Assembly (NCBI RefSeq): GCF_004382795.1
Contig: NZ_SMSG01000003.1
Coordinates: 1 to 64,000, forward strand
Reading direction: 5' to 3'
Length of the DNA: 64,000 nt
DNA from: Cumulibacter soli
Lineage (GTDB): Bacteria; Actinomycetota; Actinomycetes; Mycobacteriales; Antricoccaceae
The position numbers were made by a program, and so were the translations under genes. Shown one piece after another: positions 17,786-26,880 of this stretch. The notes under the pieces are model-generated. The model made no database searches. It saw only the letters and a list, made by a program, of their open reading frames with translations, and had not been told where the DNA came from. How positions within the stretch are numbered: the stretch's first letter is position 1; every line of letters begins with the position of its first letter.

Positions 17786-19966
17786 TTATGCGGTGGTAGC
17801 CGCCAACGCGAACCAGACGGCGCCTAGAGGCGGCACGGTGATTACCGCCGATGCGGACTGACCGTGCCACGGCACATCCTCGGCGTGCACCGAACCGAGG
17901 TTGCCCACGCCGCTCCCGCCGTACTCGGGGGCATCGGTATTGAGGACCTCGCGCCATGTTCCGGAGCAGGGCAGTCCGATCCGGTAGTCGTGGTGCGGTG
18001 TGCCGGCGAAATTGATCACACAGGCCAGCGCAGTGCCGTCCTTGGCGTACCGCAGAAAAGCCAGCACATTGCGGTGAGCGTCGTTGGCCTCCAGCCACCG
18101 GAAACCGGACGGGTCGGTGTCGAGTTCGTACAGTGCCGGCGTACGGCGATACCGCGCGTTCAAGTCCGATACGAGACGCTGCACACCCGCGTGCCCTGGG
18201 TCGGCCAGCAGGTCCCAGCGAACGCCGCTTTGCTCCGACCACTCCGTGGGCTGCGCGATCTCACACCCCATGAACAGCAACTTCTTCCCCGGATGGCTCC
18301 ACATATATGCGAGGTAACCGCGCACGCCTGCGCGCTGTTGCCAGTCATCGCCCGGCATCTTCGCCAGCAGTGAACCTTTGCCGTGTACGACCTCGTCGTG
18401 GCTGATCGGCAGTACGTAGTTCTCGCTGTAGGCGTACACCATGGAGAAAGTCAGTTCGCCGTGGTGGTGGGAGCGATGAACCGGATCCTTCTCGACGAAC
18501 CGCAGCGAGTCATTCATCCAACCCATGTTCCATTTGAACCCGAATCCGAGCCCGCCTTCGTCGACGCGACGGGTTACGCCCGGCCAGGCGGTCGACTCCT
18601 CGGCGATCGTGACGATTCCGGGGGCTTTGGCATAGAGGACGGTATTGAATTCGCGCAGGAAGGCGACGGCGTCGAGGTCTTCGCGGCCGCCATGCTCGTT
18701 CGGCGTCCATTGGCCGTCTTCGCGGGAATAGTCTAGGTACAGCATCGATGCCACCGCGTCGACCCGCAGACCGTCGATGTGGAACTCCTCGGCCCAGTAG
18801 AGAGCGTTTGCGACCAGGAAGTTGCGTACTTCGCGGCGGCCGAAGTTGAACACGTAGGTGCCCCAGTCCGGATGCTCACCTCGGTTCGGATCGGCGTGTT
18901 CGTACAGCGGTGTGCCGTCGAAGCGGCCCAGTGCCCACGCGTCTTTGGGGAAGTGGGCCGGCACCCAGTCGACGATGACGCCGTACCCGGCTTGGTGCAG
19001 CCGGTCGATCAGATAACGCAGGTCGTCGGGGGAGCCCAAACGCGCGGTCGGTGCGTAGTACGACGTCACCTGGTAACCCCAACTGCCGCCGAACGGGTGC
19101 TCGGCGATCGGCATCAACTCGACGTGGGTAAAGCCGGTGCCGGCCAGATAGTCGACGAGTTCGTCGGCGAGGGCCCGATAACTCAGGCCAGGTTTCCACG
19201 ATCCCGCGTGCAACTCATAGACGCTCATCGGCGCCTTATGCCAGGCGATCTGCGCACGCTCCCGCATCCAGTGCGCATCACCCCACGTGTGCGCGGATTC
19301 GACCACGCGCGAGGCCCATGCCGGCGGGACGTCGGTGCCGAACGCGAGCGGGTCGGCCTTTTGACGTACGACACCGTCGGCGCCGGTGATCTGAAACTTG
19401 TAGTACACCTCGGCCGAGACTCCCGGGATGAAAATTTCCCAGACCCCACTCGCGCCGATCGACCGCATGGGGTACTGCTGAGCACCCCACGAATCGAAGT
19501 CGCCGGTGACCGTCACGCCACGAGCGTTCGGTGCCCACACGGCGAACGACACGCCCCGGGTGCCGTCGAGCTGACGTACGTGCGCGCCGAGGACCTCCCA
19601 GAGGCGCTCATGGCGGCCCTCACCGATGAGGTGGCAGTCCAGTTCACCCAGAGTCGGCAGCCAACGATAGGCATCGTCTGTGATGTGGGTGGCGTCCGGA
19701 TAAGACGCTTCGAGGCGGTAGTCGGCGACGGTGCCAGCGATGACCGCGCCGAAGATTCCGGGATCGGCCAGCAACGTCATTGGCACGCGTTGATCGCCGA
19801 TCAGCACCGACACGGCGCTCGCCTGCGGCCGGTACGCACGAATCACCACGTGGGCGTCATCGAGGCGATGGATACCCAGAATGGAGTGCGGGTCATGATG
19901 TGTACCGCTCACCAGGCGCGCGACATCGTTCGCGTCGATCGCCGGTGCGGGCGTGGCGTCGGTCAT
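17786..19966 (-). CDS. glgB: 1,4-alpha-glucan branching enzyme GlgB
   Basis: Introduces alpha-1,6 branches into alpha-glucan; here it would act on polymers made by GlgE. The 726-aa enzyme has N-terminal all-beta and CBM48 domains (to about 240), the GH13 barrel and a C-terminal beta domain. Catalytic residues D403 (DGLRVDAV), E456 (IAEES) and D524 ([10 protein letters not shown]) match E. coli D405, E458 and D526 with a constant offset of two. Start: ATG with AAGGAG upstream. It is the last gene of the leftward glgE-mak-glgB operon, 44 bases after mak. Confidence 0.97.
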   Translation of the reverse strand: MTDATPAPAIDANDVARLVSGTHHDPHSILGIHRLDDAHVVIRAYRPQASAVSVLIGDQRVPMTLLADPGIFGAVIAGTVADYRLEASYPDATHITDDAYRWLPTLGELDCHLIGEGRHERLWEVLGAHVRQLDGTRGVSFAVWAPNARGVTVTGDFDSWGAQQYPMRSIGASGVWEIFIPGVSAEVYYKFQITGADGVVRQKADPLAFGTDVPPAWASRVVESAHTWGDAHWMRERAQIAWHKAPMSVYELHAGSWKPGLSYRALADELVDYLAGTGFTHVELMPIAEHPFGGSWGYQVTSYYAPTARLGSPDDLRYLIDRLHQAGYGVIVDWVPAHFPKDAWALGRFDGTPLYEHADPNRGEHPDWGTYVFNFGRREVRNFLVANALYWAEEFHIDGLRVDAVASMLYLDYSREDGQWTPNEHGGREDLDAVAFLREFNTVLYAKAPGIVTIAEESTAWPGVTRRVDEGGLGFGFKWNMGWMNDSLRFVEKDPVHRSHHHGELTFSMVYAYSENYVLPISHDEVVHGKGSLLAKMPGDDWQQRAGVRGYLAYMWSHPGKKLLFMGCEIAQPTEWSEQSGVRWDLLADPGHAGVQRLVSDLNARYRRTPALYELDTDPSGFRWLEANDAHRNVLAFLRYAKDGTALACVINFAGTPHHDYRIGLPCSGTWREVLNTDAPEYGGSGVGNLGSVHAEDVPWHGQSASAVITVPPLGAVWFALAATTA

Positions 19967-20010
19967 CGGGACTCCTTCGCTGTGCGGACAAGCCTAGTGA
20001 GCACGGGTAC

Positions 20011-21285
20011 TCACCGCCCGCACAACGCCGCAACCGCAGCGAGCGGTATCCGGATTCGCTCCGGCCGATACGTCGCCTCGTACGCCACTTCGTAGAGGGC
20101 TTTGTCCAGGACCAGTGCATCGAGCACCCGGCGATGTACGGCGTCCGGCTGCTGAAGGTGATAGCCCTCCAGGAACATGCGGCAGTTGCGGCTGGCCCAT
20201 TCGCTGGCCAGCGACTCGCTACCGGAATTCCAACGCGCGGCGTAATCGAACGATCGCAGCACCCCGGCGATGTCCCGCATGACCGTCTCCGGCGCGCTCC
20301 GTTCGGTGAGCGGGCGCCGCGGTTCGCCCTCGAAATCCACCAGCGCCCAACCGGAATCGCCGAACAACGTCTGGCCCAGGTGGAGGTCCCCGTGAATGCG
20401 CTGCACACTCATGCTCTCGCGCGCGCCGGCGAGGTCCTCGAACGTCGTGCGTGCCGTGTCCAAGTACGGGGTCAGCTGCGTGAGGTCCGCGACGGCCTCC
20501 AGGCGGGCGAGCAAACGTCGAGAAAGGTCGGCGCCGTAACCGGGAACCGCGTGCTCGCCGAGCGCCGTGCCCAGATCGGCGTGCACAGCACCGAGTGCGA
20601 TTCCCAGCTCGTACGCCGATCCTGGGAAATGCTGTTCAGCGGCGCCGTCGGCGAACCGAGCAGCGTCGGCGACGGCCAACGAGAACCCGTCCTTGCCACT
20701 GACATGTCGGTGCACCGCGAGCAGGTCGAACTCACCGCTGCCCGTGCGTAGCGTCGCCCACCCGACGAGTGCCGGAACATGCGCGTTCCCGGCCGCGCGC
20801 AGTGCGGCGCCGATGTCGATTTCTGGATTGCGTCCGGGGTGGAGTCGGCGAAACACCTTCAGCACGTGCCGCGACGTGGTGAGGGTGGTATTCGACTGAT
20901 CGCGCGGCTGAGTGCCGACGTCATCAAGTTGCAGCGGCTCGTCGTCCTGCCACGTCGAGGTGAGCGACGCATGGCGACCGGTGCCGAGCATGGCCACGGC
21001 ATGTGCGGCGGTGACCGGGTGCGCCAATGCATCGAACCAGAGATGTCCGTCGGCGCGGATGACCTCCTCGATCGGGCCCGCTCCTTGGCATCGAGCCATG
21101 GCCAGCAGCCAGTCGGACGGCCCGTGCGCACCGTGGGCTGTGACGATCCACCAGGCGATCTCCAAACCCTCTTCAACGGGTGCGGCAGCGAACTCGTCGA
21201 TCGTGATCTGATCGACGTCGCGTGCGCCGAACCAACGCTGAGTGCCCAGCCATCGCCGCAGTTCGCCGTCGGGAGGACGTTTCAC
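20011..21285 (-). CDS. mak: maltokinase (Pep2/Mak)
   Basis: Phosphorylates maltose to maltose 1-phosphate, the substrate of GlgE. The 424-aa protein has the typical N-terminal cap (RRWLGTQRWFGARD) and an aminoglycoside-phosphotransferase-like kinase domain with RIHGDLHLGQTLF (catalytic loop) and LVDFEGEPRRPL (metal-binding). The GTG start overlaps the glgE stop (GTGA), so the genes are co-translated. Unlike some actinobacteria, it is not fused to trehalose synthase, and no treS is visible in the window. Confidence 0.93.
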   Translation of the reverse strand: MKRPPDGELRRWLGTQRWFGARDVDQITIDEFAAAPVEEGLEIAWWIVTAHGAHGPSDWLLAMARCQGAGPIEEVIRADGHLWFDALAHPVTAAHAVAMLGTGRHASLTSTWQDDEPLQLDDVGTQPRDQSNTTLTTSRHVLKVFRRLHPGRNPEIDIGAALRAAGNAHVPALVGWATLRTGSGEFDLLAVHRHVSGKDGFSLAVADAARFADGAAEQHFPGSAYELGIALGAVHADLGTALGEHAVPGYGADLSRRLLARLEAVADLTQLTPYLDTARTTFEDLAGARESMSVQRIHGDLHLGQTLFGDSGWALVDFEGEPRRPLTERSAPETVMRDIAGVLRSFDYAARWNSGSESLASEWASRNCRMFLEGYHLQQPDAVHRRVLDALVLDKALYEVAYEATYRPERIRIPLAAVAALCGR

Positions 21286-23276
21286 GGAGCGAGCCGCAGG
21301 ATGTGTGCCGGTTCGCGCTCGCTGGACAACTCGACGAAGTTCGCTTCTCCCCAGTCGTACCGCTCGCCGGTGAGCTCGTCGATGACCGTGAACCGGTCAT
21401 GCCAGTCGAGGCCGAGAGCGGGCAGGTTCAGGCGCACGGTGGTCTGCACGGTTGCGGCTGAATCCAGTGCGCAGCACACGAGCACGACGTCACCGGAGCG
21501 CGGCTCACGCCGCGAGAAGACGATGACCTGTTCGTTGTCGCTGTGGTGAAAGGTGAGGTTGGCGATGCTGCTGAGGACGGCCGGGTGCGCGCGGCGGATC
21601 GCGTTGAGCCGCTGCACGAAAGGTTCGAGGCTCGCGCCGTCCTCGAGCGCTCGCTGCCAGTCTCGGGGGCGGGGCTCGTACTTCTCGCTATTCGCGTACT
21701 CCTCGCTGCCATCGACCGCGGGGGTGTGCTCGTACAGTTCGTATCCGCTGTACATTCCCCATGATCCCGACATCATCGCCGCGAGGACCGCGCGGATCTT
21801 GAACATCGCCGGTCCACCCGTCTGTAGCGACGCATGCAGGATGTCCGGCGTATTAACGAACAGGTTCGGCTTCAGATAACCCGCTGAGCAGACCAGGTCC
21901 TTGCCGAACTCCTCGAGTTCGCCCTTGCTCGTCCGCCAGGTGAAGTACGTATAGGACTGCGAAAACCCCCGCATCCCCAAGCCCTTCATCATCGCTGGGC
22001 GGGTGAATGCCTCGGCGAGGAACAGGACGTCCGGATAGTTACGTTTGATCTCCCAAATCAGCCACCCCCAGAAACCGACTGGTTTGGTATGCGGGTTGTC
22101 CACGCGGAAAATGCGTACACCCCGCTCGACCCAAAACGTGACGATTCGCAGAATCTCGGTATACAGCGACTCGGGCGCGTTGTCGAAGTTCAGTGGATAT
22201 ATGTCCTGGTACTTCTTCGGGGGGTTCTCGGCGTACGCGATCGTGCCGTCCGCGAGTGTGGTGAACCACTCGGGGTGCTCTTTTACCCATGGGTGGTCAG
22301 GTGCACATTGCAGTGCCAGGTCGAGGGCGACCTCCAGCCCTAGTTCGGTAGCGCGGTTGACGAACGCGTCGAAGTCTTGCAGGTCGCCCAGATCCGGGTG
22401 TACGGCGTCGTGTCCGCCGAATCGTGAACCGACTGCCCACGGCGAGCCGTGATCAGCGGCGCCCGCAACGAGGGTGTTGTTCGGACCCTTCCGGTTGACC
22501 TCGCCAATCGGGTGGATCGGCGGCAGGTACACCACGTCGAAGCCCATCTGCGCGATCCGAACCAGTTCGGTGGCCGCAGTCGCGAACGTGCCGTGTACGA
22601 CGGTGCCGTCGCTGGCGGTGCCACCGGTGGAGCGGGGGAAGAATTCGTACCACGCACCGACGGAAGCGCGCGGGCGGTCCACCCATAGCCGATACATCGG
22701 CGAGGCGGTGACGAAGTCGCGCACGGGCTCGTCGTACATCGCGGTGGTCACCGGTTCACTGAGCGCGAGGCGGAGCCGATCGCTGACGGCGCGACTCGTG
22801 TCCGCGAGTTGGTCGGCCGCGGCGCGTAAGGCGTCGGCGTGAGCGCTGGGTACTTCTGCCGCTCGGCGCAACAGGCCGACCCCGGTTGCCAGGTCGTTGG
22901 CGAGTTCGCTCGCGTCCTGCCCGGCGTTCCGCTTGGCTTCGATGGCGTGTAGCCAAGTCGCCCACGGATCGCTGAATGCCTCGACGTAGTATTCCCAGGC
23001 ACCCTCACCGGGGAGATCTACGGCCGCATGCCACCGATCGGTACCAGGCGCTCCCGGGCGCATGCGCGCCGTCACCTGCTCCGCCTCGCCGCGGCGCAGC
23101 ACCAGCGTCGCGCCCAACGCGTCGTGGCCTTCCCGAAACGCAGTCGCGGCGAACTCTATGCGCTGGCCCGGGATACCCCGTAACGGAAATCGTCCGCTGT
23201 CGACGGTAGGGGAGACATCAATGATGGCGAACCTGTCGGTTTCGATGGCCGTGGTGATGCGCGCGGCAGCGTCCAT
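21282..23276 (-). CDS. glgE: alpha-1,4-glucan:maltose-1-phosphate maltosyltransferase GlgE
   Basis: Extends linear alpha-1,4-glucan by maltosyl units from maltose 1-phosphate; GH13_3 enzyme of 664 aa. Catalytic candidates: nucleophile D393 (IFRVDNPHTKPV), acid/base E422 (FLAEAFTRP) and D478 (FVNTPDILH), close to the positions reported for the Streptomyces enzyme (394, 423, 480). Also seen: YLPPIHPIGEVNRKGPNN and ENPPKKYQDIYPLNFD. Start: ATG with GAGGA upstream. First gene of the glgE-mak-glgB operon, a complete polymer-making set except for the source of maltose. Confidence 0.97.
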   Translation of the reverse strand: MDAAARITTAIETDRFAIIDVSPTVDSGRFPLRGIPGQRIEFAATAFREGHDALGATLVLRRGEAEQVTARMRPGAPGTDRWHAAVDLPGEGAWEYYVEAFSDPWATWLHAIEAKRNAGQDASELANDLATGVGLLRRAAEVPSAHADALRAAADQLADTSRAVSDRLRLALSEPVTTAMYDEPVRDFVTASPMYRLWVDRPRASVGAWYEFFPRSTGGTASDGTVVHGTFATAATELVRIAQMGFDVVYLPPIHPIGEVNRKGPNNTLVAGAADHGSPWAVGSRFGGHDAVHPDLGDLQDFDAFVNRATELGLEVALDLALQCAPDHPWVKEHPEWFTTLADGTIAYAENPPKKYQDIYPLNFDNAPESLYTEILRIVTFWVERGVRIFRVDNPHTKPVGFWGWLIWEIKRNYPDVLFLAEAFTRPAMMKGLGMRGFSQSYTYFTWRTSKGELEEFGKDLVCSAGYLKPNLFVNTPDILHASLQTGGPAMFKIRAVLAAMMSGSWGMYSGYELYEHTPAVDGSEEYANSEKYEPRPRDWQRALEDGASLEPFVQRLNAIRRAHPAVLSSIANLTFHHSDNEQVIVFSRREPRSGDVVLVCCALDSAATVQTTVRLNLPALGLDWHDRFTVIDELTGERYDWGEANFVELSSEREPAHILRLAP

Positions 23277-23351
23277 GCGCTCATCCTCGCAAATGCCGGC
23301 CGTTGCCTCCAGGGCGTCAGGAGGTTGAGATGTGTGGCGCTCGACGCGCCG

Positions 23352-24995
23352 TCAGGCGTTCCCTGAGTAGGTCGCCACGGTCCAGCCGAACAGCAGACGC
23401 GTGCCGGGGGTGATCAGCACCTCCTGGTACTGCTCGAGCCGGGTCCAGTCCTGCGCTCCCGGGGGTGCGATATGGGTGCCGTTGAGCGAGCCGAGGTCGG
23501 TCAGGACCACCTGCGCACCGCGGATGGCCAGCAACGCGTGTGCGCTGGACAGCACGGTATCCGGATCGATGACGGTGAGCGCGGCTGCTTGCCCCGACTG
23601 CACCCGCGGATCCTTCTCGGGACGACGACCAACCACGTAATCGCGATCGAGCGCGAACGTAGACCCGTCCTCGAAGACAATCGCACCGACGGTTGGTGTC
23701 GATTGTGCATTCGGCGGCTCCGCGGTCCTCGCCTCGTCGATGGGCAGTGGCTGCGCCGGTCCTGCCGGGCGGACATCGCGTAGATCGACGAGTTGGTAAT
23801 CGGGCGCCGGCACAAACTCCCGCGCCCCACCGGCGTCCTGCCCGTCTACCGACGCGGCGTCGGCCGGGCTAGCCCAGGACCCTGGTGCACCAACCTCAGG
23901 TAGCGGCTGCCCGGCGCTGGGCTGCGCATCCGGCGACGGCTGAGCCGGGTGCGGACCGGTCGAAGGTACGGCGTAATTCGCTCCGGTCTCGGCGCCGTAA
24001 TCGGACGTCCCGTCCTGGTGCACGTACTCACCGGTGCCGCCAGTGGGCGCATCGGTGCTGGGGAGGCCAATGCCGGTCCCCACTGCGCCGCCCGCGCCGG
24101 CAGCACCGCTCGCGCCGGCAGCACCGCCCGCGCCGGCACCAGCAGCAGCGCTCGCGCCCGCACCGGCGGCCGCGGCTAGTCCACCGGCCCCCGCCGCGAG
24201 GCCGGCGGCACCCGCGGCGACGCCCAGTGCGTTTGGAGTCGATCCGGAGCCACGCTCCGCGTCGGCCGCGTCGCCGTCCGCCGTTTCCCAGTGCGTTCCG
24301 GACTCACCTTGCCCGGCCGGCGCGCTTGGCTCGACGCCGGCTGCGATCACATCAGCGTCGTGATGAGCGGGCTCGTGGACAGTTGTGGCAGGCTCGGGCG
24401 CCTGGGGCGGACCGTCCGCCGATACCGCCTCGCCCGACACCGCCTGTGCCGATTCGTCGGCCGATTCCGCCTCTGCCGCAGCCACCTGCGTGTAACTTCC
24501 GGTGTTGCCGCTAGCGTGGCGCCGTCCGGTCGGCAGCGGGTGGACCCAAGCGCCACCACCGGGCACGGCACCGCCGTCGAGGTCGAGGAGTTCACGGACC
24601 GGCTCCGGGTTCGCCTGAGGCTGCCCGATGCCGACGTACACCGATTCGGACATCGCGAACGGCACCGTGATTCCGAGTTCACCGTGCCCGGTCGCAGGAG
24701 CGACATCGGACTGATTGCGTACGGTGACCGGTCCACGCAGCAGACCTTGCGCGCGATCACCCGAGACGATCAACGCGGCGAAGACGGTGCTGGGGTGCTC
24801 CTGAAGCACCTGCTGAAGCGAGCCGAGCGCGCTGGCGAGATCTGCGCCGCCCGGGTCGGTACCCGGCTCCAGTTGCAACACGCCCCCCAGTGCCTCCCAG
24901 GCGGCGGAGGTCGTTTCGGCACCGACCCACAGCAGGCTGTCGGCATTGCGGGCAACGATGCCGTGGCCAGGAACAACTTCGTAACGCAGGGTCAT
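23352..24995 (-). CDS. FHA-domain protein with long Ala/Gly/Pro linker
   Basis: A 547-aa protein with a C-terminal forkhead-associated domain, a phosphothreonine-binding module (about 440-545). Key FHA positions: G456-R457 (VVGRRPEKD), S483 and H486 (LSSAHALL, where the usual SRxH has Ser instead of Arg) and N505-G506 (SLNGT). The first 150 residues form a folded region I cannot assign (LRYEVVPGHGIVARN...FAALIVSGDRAQGLL). Between them lies about 280 residues of low-complexity Ala/Gly/Pro/Glu sequence. The start at ATG 24995 is one base after the pseudokinase stop, so the pair is one translational unit; a longer frame to 25058 would overlap that gene. No membrane segment. Function unknown, probably signalling with its partner. 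Confidence 0.78.
   Translation of the reverse strand: MTLRYEVVPGHGIVARNADSLLWVGAETTSAAWEALGGVLQLEPGTDPGGADLASALGSLQQVLQEHPSTVFAALIVSGDRAQGLLRGPVTVRNQSDVAPATGHGELGITVPFAMSESVYVGIGQPQANPEPVRELLDLDGGAVPGGGAWVHPLPTGRRHASGNTGSYTQVAAAEAESADESAQAVSGEAVSADGPPQAPEPATTVHEPAHHDADVIAAGVEPSAPAGQGESGTHWETADGDAADAERGSGSTPNALGVAAGAAGLAAGAGGLAAAAGAGASAAAGAGAGGAAGASGAAGAGGAVGTGIGLPSTDAPTGGTGEYVHQDGTSDYGAETGANYAVPSTGPHPAQPSPDAQPSAGQPLPEVGAPGSWASPADAASVDGQDAGGAREFVPAPDYQLVDLRDVRPAGPAQPLPIDEARTAEPPNAQSTPTVGAIVFEDGSTFALDRDYVVGRRPEKDPRVQSGQAAALTVIDPDTVLSSAHALLAIRGAQVVLTDLGSLNGTHIAPPGAQDWTRLEQYQEVLITPGTRLLFGWTVATYSGNA
24093..24140. repeat. short 18-base tandem repeat inside the FHA gene
   Basis: A 17-base unit (CGCGCCGGCAGCACCGC) recurs exactly at 24093 and 24111, with a partial third copy at 24129, period 18 (six codons). 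It encodes part of the Ala/Gly linker and could vary in length by slippage in multiples of six residues. Confidence 0.7.
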
Positions 24996-24996
24996 C

Positions 24997-25836
24997 TCAT
25001 CGCTTCCACAGTGCATCGAGCCGGTCGGCCAGATCACCGGCGGTCTTGGGTCGCTCATCGGAAGTCCGCTCGATGCACTGGCGCACGATACGTTCGATCG
25101 GCTCGGGAAGTCCGGTAGCGACGGTGGGTTGATTGTCCAGGATGGTGCTCAACGCGGCGGTCGGTTGGCTCTCATCCAGATTGGGATACAGCGTTCGGCC
25201 CGACGCTGCGTAATGCAACGTCGCGCCGAGGGAGAACAAATCGCTGGAGCGGCTCGGGGCCTTGCCCCGCAGTACGTCTGGGTCCAAGTAGGCCAGGTGG
25301 GGCTGGCCCAAGCGTCCCGTGAGGGTCATTCCGGGGCTGAGGTAACCTGACAACCCTGGGTCGGCGAGTTTCGCTCCGTGCGGGTGCAAGACCACCGCGC
25401 CGGGATGGATGTTGCGATGAGCGATTCCGGCCTCGTGCAGGTCATGCGCTCCGCGGGCCGCACAGGAGATCGCGCGTAACACGTCGGCGAAGTTGAGTTG
25501 AGTAGCCGGTGCTGCGAGGCTACCGCCGGGAAGGTGCTCCATCGCGCAATAGACAACACCGTCGTTTCGACCGACCTCCCACAGTTGCACCAGGAAGTCC
25601 GAGCGAATCTCGGCGATCGCGCGCAATGCTGTTGTGATCGTCTCGAACGTACTGTTGGCATCCGCGCCGGCGTCGGCCGGAATAACCTTCAGGACAGCGT
25701 GCTCGCCGTGCACAGCCAACCGTCGTGGTGTCTTGGCCAGCACGAACGACCCGCCGCTGCCGAGCGCTCGCACGACGTCGAAATCGGCGACCCGATTCAC
25801 CGCAAACGCGGGATGTCCGGTGTTGTCCTGTTGCAT
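24997..25836 (-). CDS. Ser/Thr protein kinase-like pseudokinase
   Basis: A 279-aa protein with a protein-kinase fold and no membrane segment. The glycine loop (LGSGGSFVLAK) and VAIK-type lysine K50 (AVLKVIP) are present. The catalytic loop HRDLKPxN reads HRNIHPGA (140-147): the base Asp is Asn142, the Lys is His and the metal-binding Asn is Ala. DFG reads DPG (159-161). Loss of the catalytic base predicts no ordinary kinase activity, though ATP or ligand binding may remain. Start: ATG at 25836 with GAGGGG upstream; a longer frame to 25941 has no support. The FHA gene begins one base after its stop, so they are likely partners. Confidence 0.85.
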   Translation of the reverse strand: MQQDNTGHPAFAVNRVADFDVVRALGSGGSFVLAKTPRRLAVHGEHAVLKVIPADAGADANSTFETITTALRAIAEIRSDFLVQLWEVGRNDGVVYCAMEHLPGGSLAAPATQLNFADVLRAISCAARGAHDLHEAGIAHRNIHPGAVVLHPHGAKLADPGLSGYLSPGMTLTGRLGQPHLAYLDPDVLRGKAPSRSSDLFSLGATLHYAASGRTLYPNLDESQPTAALSTILDNQPTVATGLPEPIERIVRQCIERTSDERPKTAGDLADRLDALWKR

Positions 25837-25969
25837 GCGTCGCCCCTCACTGTCACCGCAGACTCTAGTCGGCCGGTGCGGTATGAAAAAAGAACCTGCG
25901 CTCAAGTGGCATATCGCACGTAGCGGCAGCACGGACCCCATCGTGCCCGCGTAGCCCGCTTAAGGTTTG

Positions 25970-26800
25970 ATGGAGCATGTGTTTACGCCAAGTCCGCTGG
26001 ACGAGTACGAGTCGGATCCCGACCTCGTCATCGACATGCGTGACGTGTCGGTGCGGCGAGGCCAGACCACGTTGCTGCACGACCTCTCCTGGCAGGTAGA
26101 GCTCGACGAACGGTGGGTGGTGCTCGGGCGCAATGGCGCCGGCAAGACCACCACGCTGCAATTGGCAGCCGCTCAGATGCACCCGACTTCAGGGTCGGTA
26201 CACGTGCTTGGCGAGCGCGTGGGCAAGGTCGACGTCTTCGAACTGCGCCCGCGCATCGGCTTAGCCTCAGCGGCGCTGAACGCGAGGGTGCCGCCGCAGG
26301 AACAGGTGGTCGATATTGTTCAGTCTGCGGGTTATTCCGTCATCGGTCGGTGGCGCGAACGCTACGACAGCATGGACACTGACCGGGCGCTGGAATTGCT
26401 GGAGCAGTGGGGGATAGCGCGTCTCGCCAATCGTGAGTACGGCACTCTCAGTGAGGGCGAGCGTAAACGGACCCAGATCTGTCGCGCGCTGATGACCGAT
26501 CCGGAATTGTTGCTACTCGACGAGCCCGCCGCCGGTCTGGACCTGACCGGTCGCGAGGATCTACTGGGGCGGCTCAGTGAGTTCGCCGCTGACCCGTTCG
26601 CTCCGGCGATGGTCATGGTGACGCATCACGTCGAGGAGATCCCTCGCGGATTCACACATCTGCTCATGCTTCGCGAAGGCGGCGTCGTACGCCAAGGGTT
26701 ACTGGAGCAGGAGATGAACGAGCAGGCGATCAAGGACACCTTCGGCTTGGACGTTTTTCTCAGCCAGCGCCGTGGGCGCTACTTCGCGTCAATCGGGTAA
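25970..26800 (+). CDS. stand-alone ABC ATPase
   Basis: A 276-aa ABC-type ATPase with Walker A GRNGAGKTT (53-61), signature LSEGE (160-164), Walker B LLLLDEP (180-186) and H-loop MVTHHVEE. No permease or binding protein is adjacent, and the protein has no membrane segment. It is a single-domain member resembling ModF/YlmA-type proteins, whose transport role is uncertain. Start: ATG at 25970 after AAGG; TTG one codon earlier is possible. It is divergent from the pseudokinase gene. Confidence 0.85.
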   Translation: MEHVFTPSPLDEYESDPDLVIDMRDVSVRRGQTTLLHDLSWQVELDERWVVLGRNGAGKTTTLQLAAAQMHPTSGSVHVLGERVGKVDVFELRPRIGLASAALNARVPPQEQVVDIVQSAGYSVIGRWRERYDSMDTDRALELLEQWGIARLANREYGTLSEGERKRTQICRALMTDPELLLLDEPAAGLDLTGREDLLGRLSEFAADPFAPAMVMVTHHVEEIPRGFTHLLMLREGGVVRQGLLEQEMNEQAIKDTFGLDVFLSQRRGRYFASIG

Positions 26801-26880
26801 TAGGCATCACGCACCACCTCCGCATACCACCACCGCCGTCCGACAGCCGCGTGGGACGGTCCGTACACAAGGAGCAACAC

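Noticed and set aside
18779-20095. Plus-strand open frame of about 438 codons opposite glgB
   Set aside because: It is antisense to glgB, whose catalytic residues are all intact; no similarity to any protein family.
23885-24514. Repetitive GC-rich stretch considered as a CRISPR or mobile repeat
   Set aside because: The repeat is in frame, only 17-18 bases long with no spacers, and encodes the Ala/Gly linker of the FHA protein.
24997-25836. Annotation as an active Ser/Thr kinase
   Set aside because: The catalytic Asp is Asn, and the Lys and Asn of the loop are also changed; DFG is DPG.
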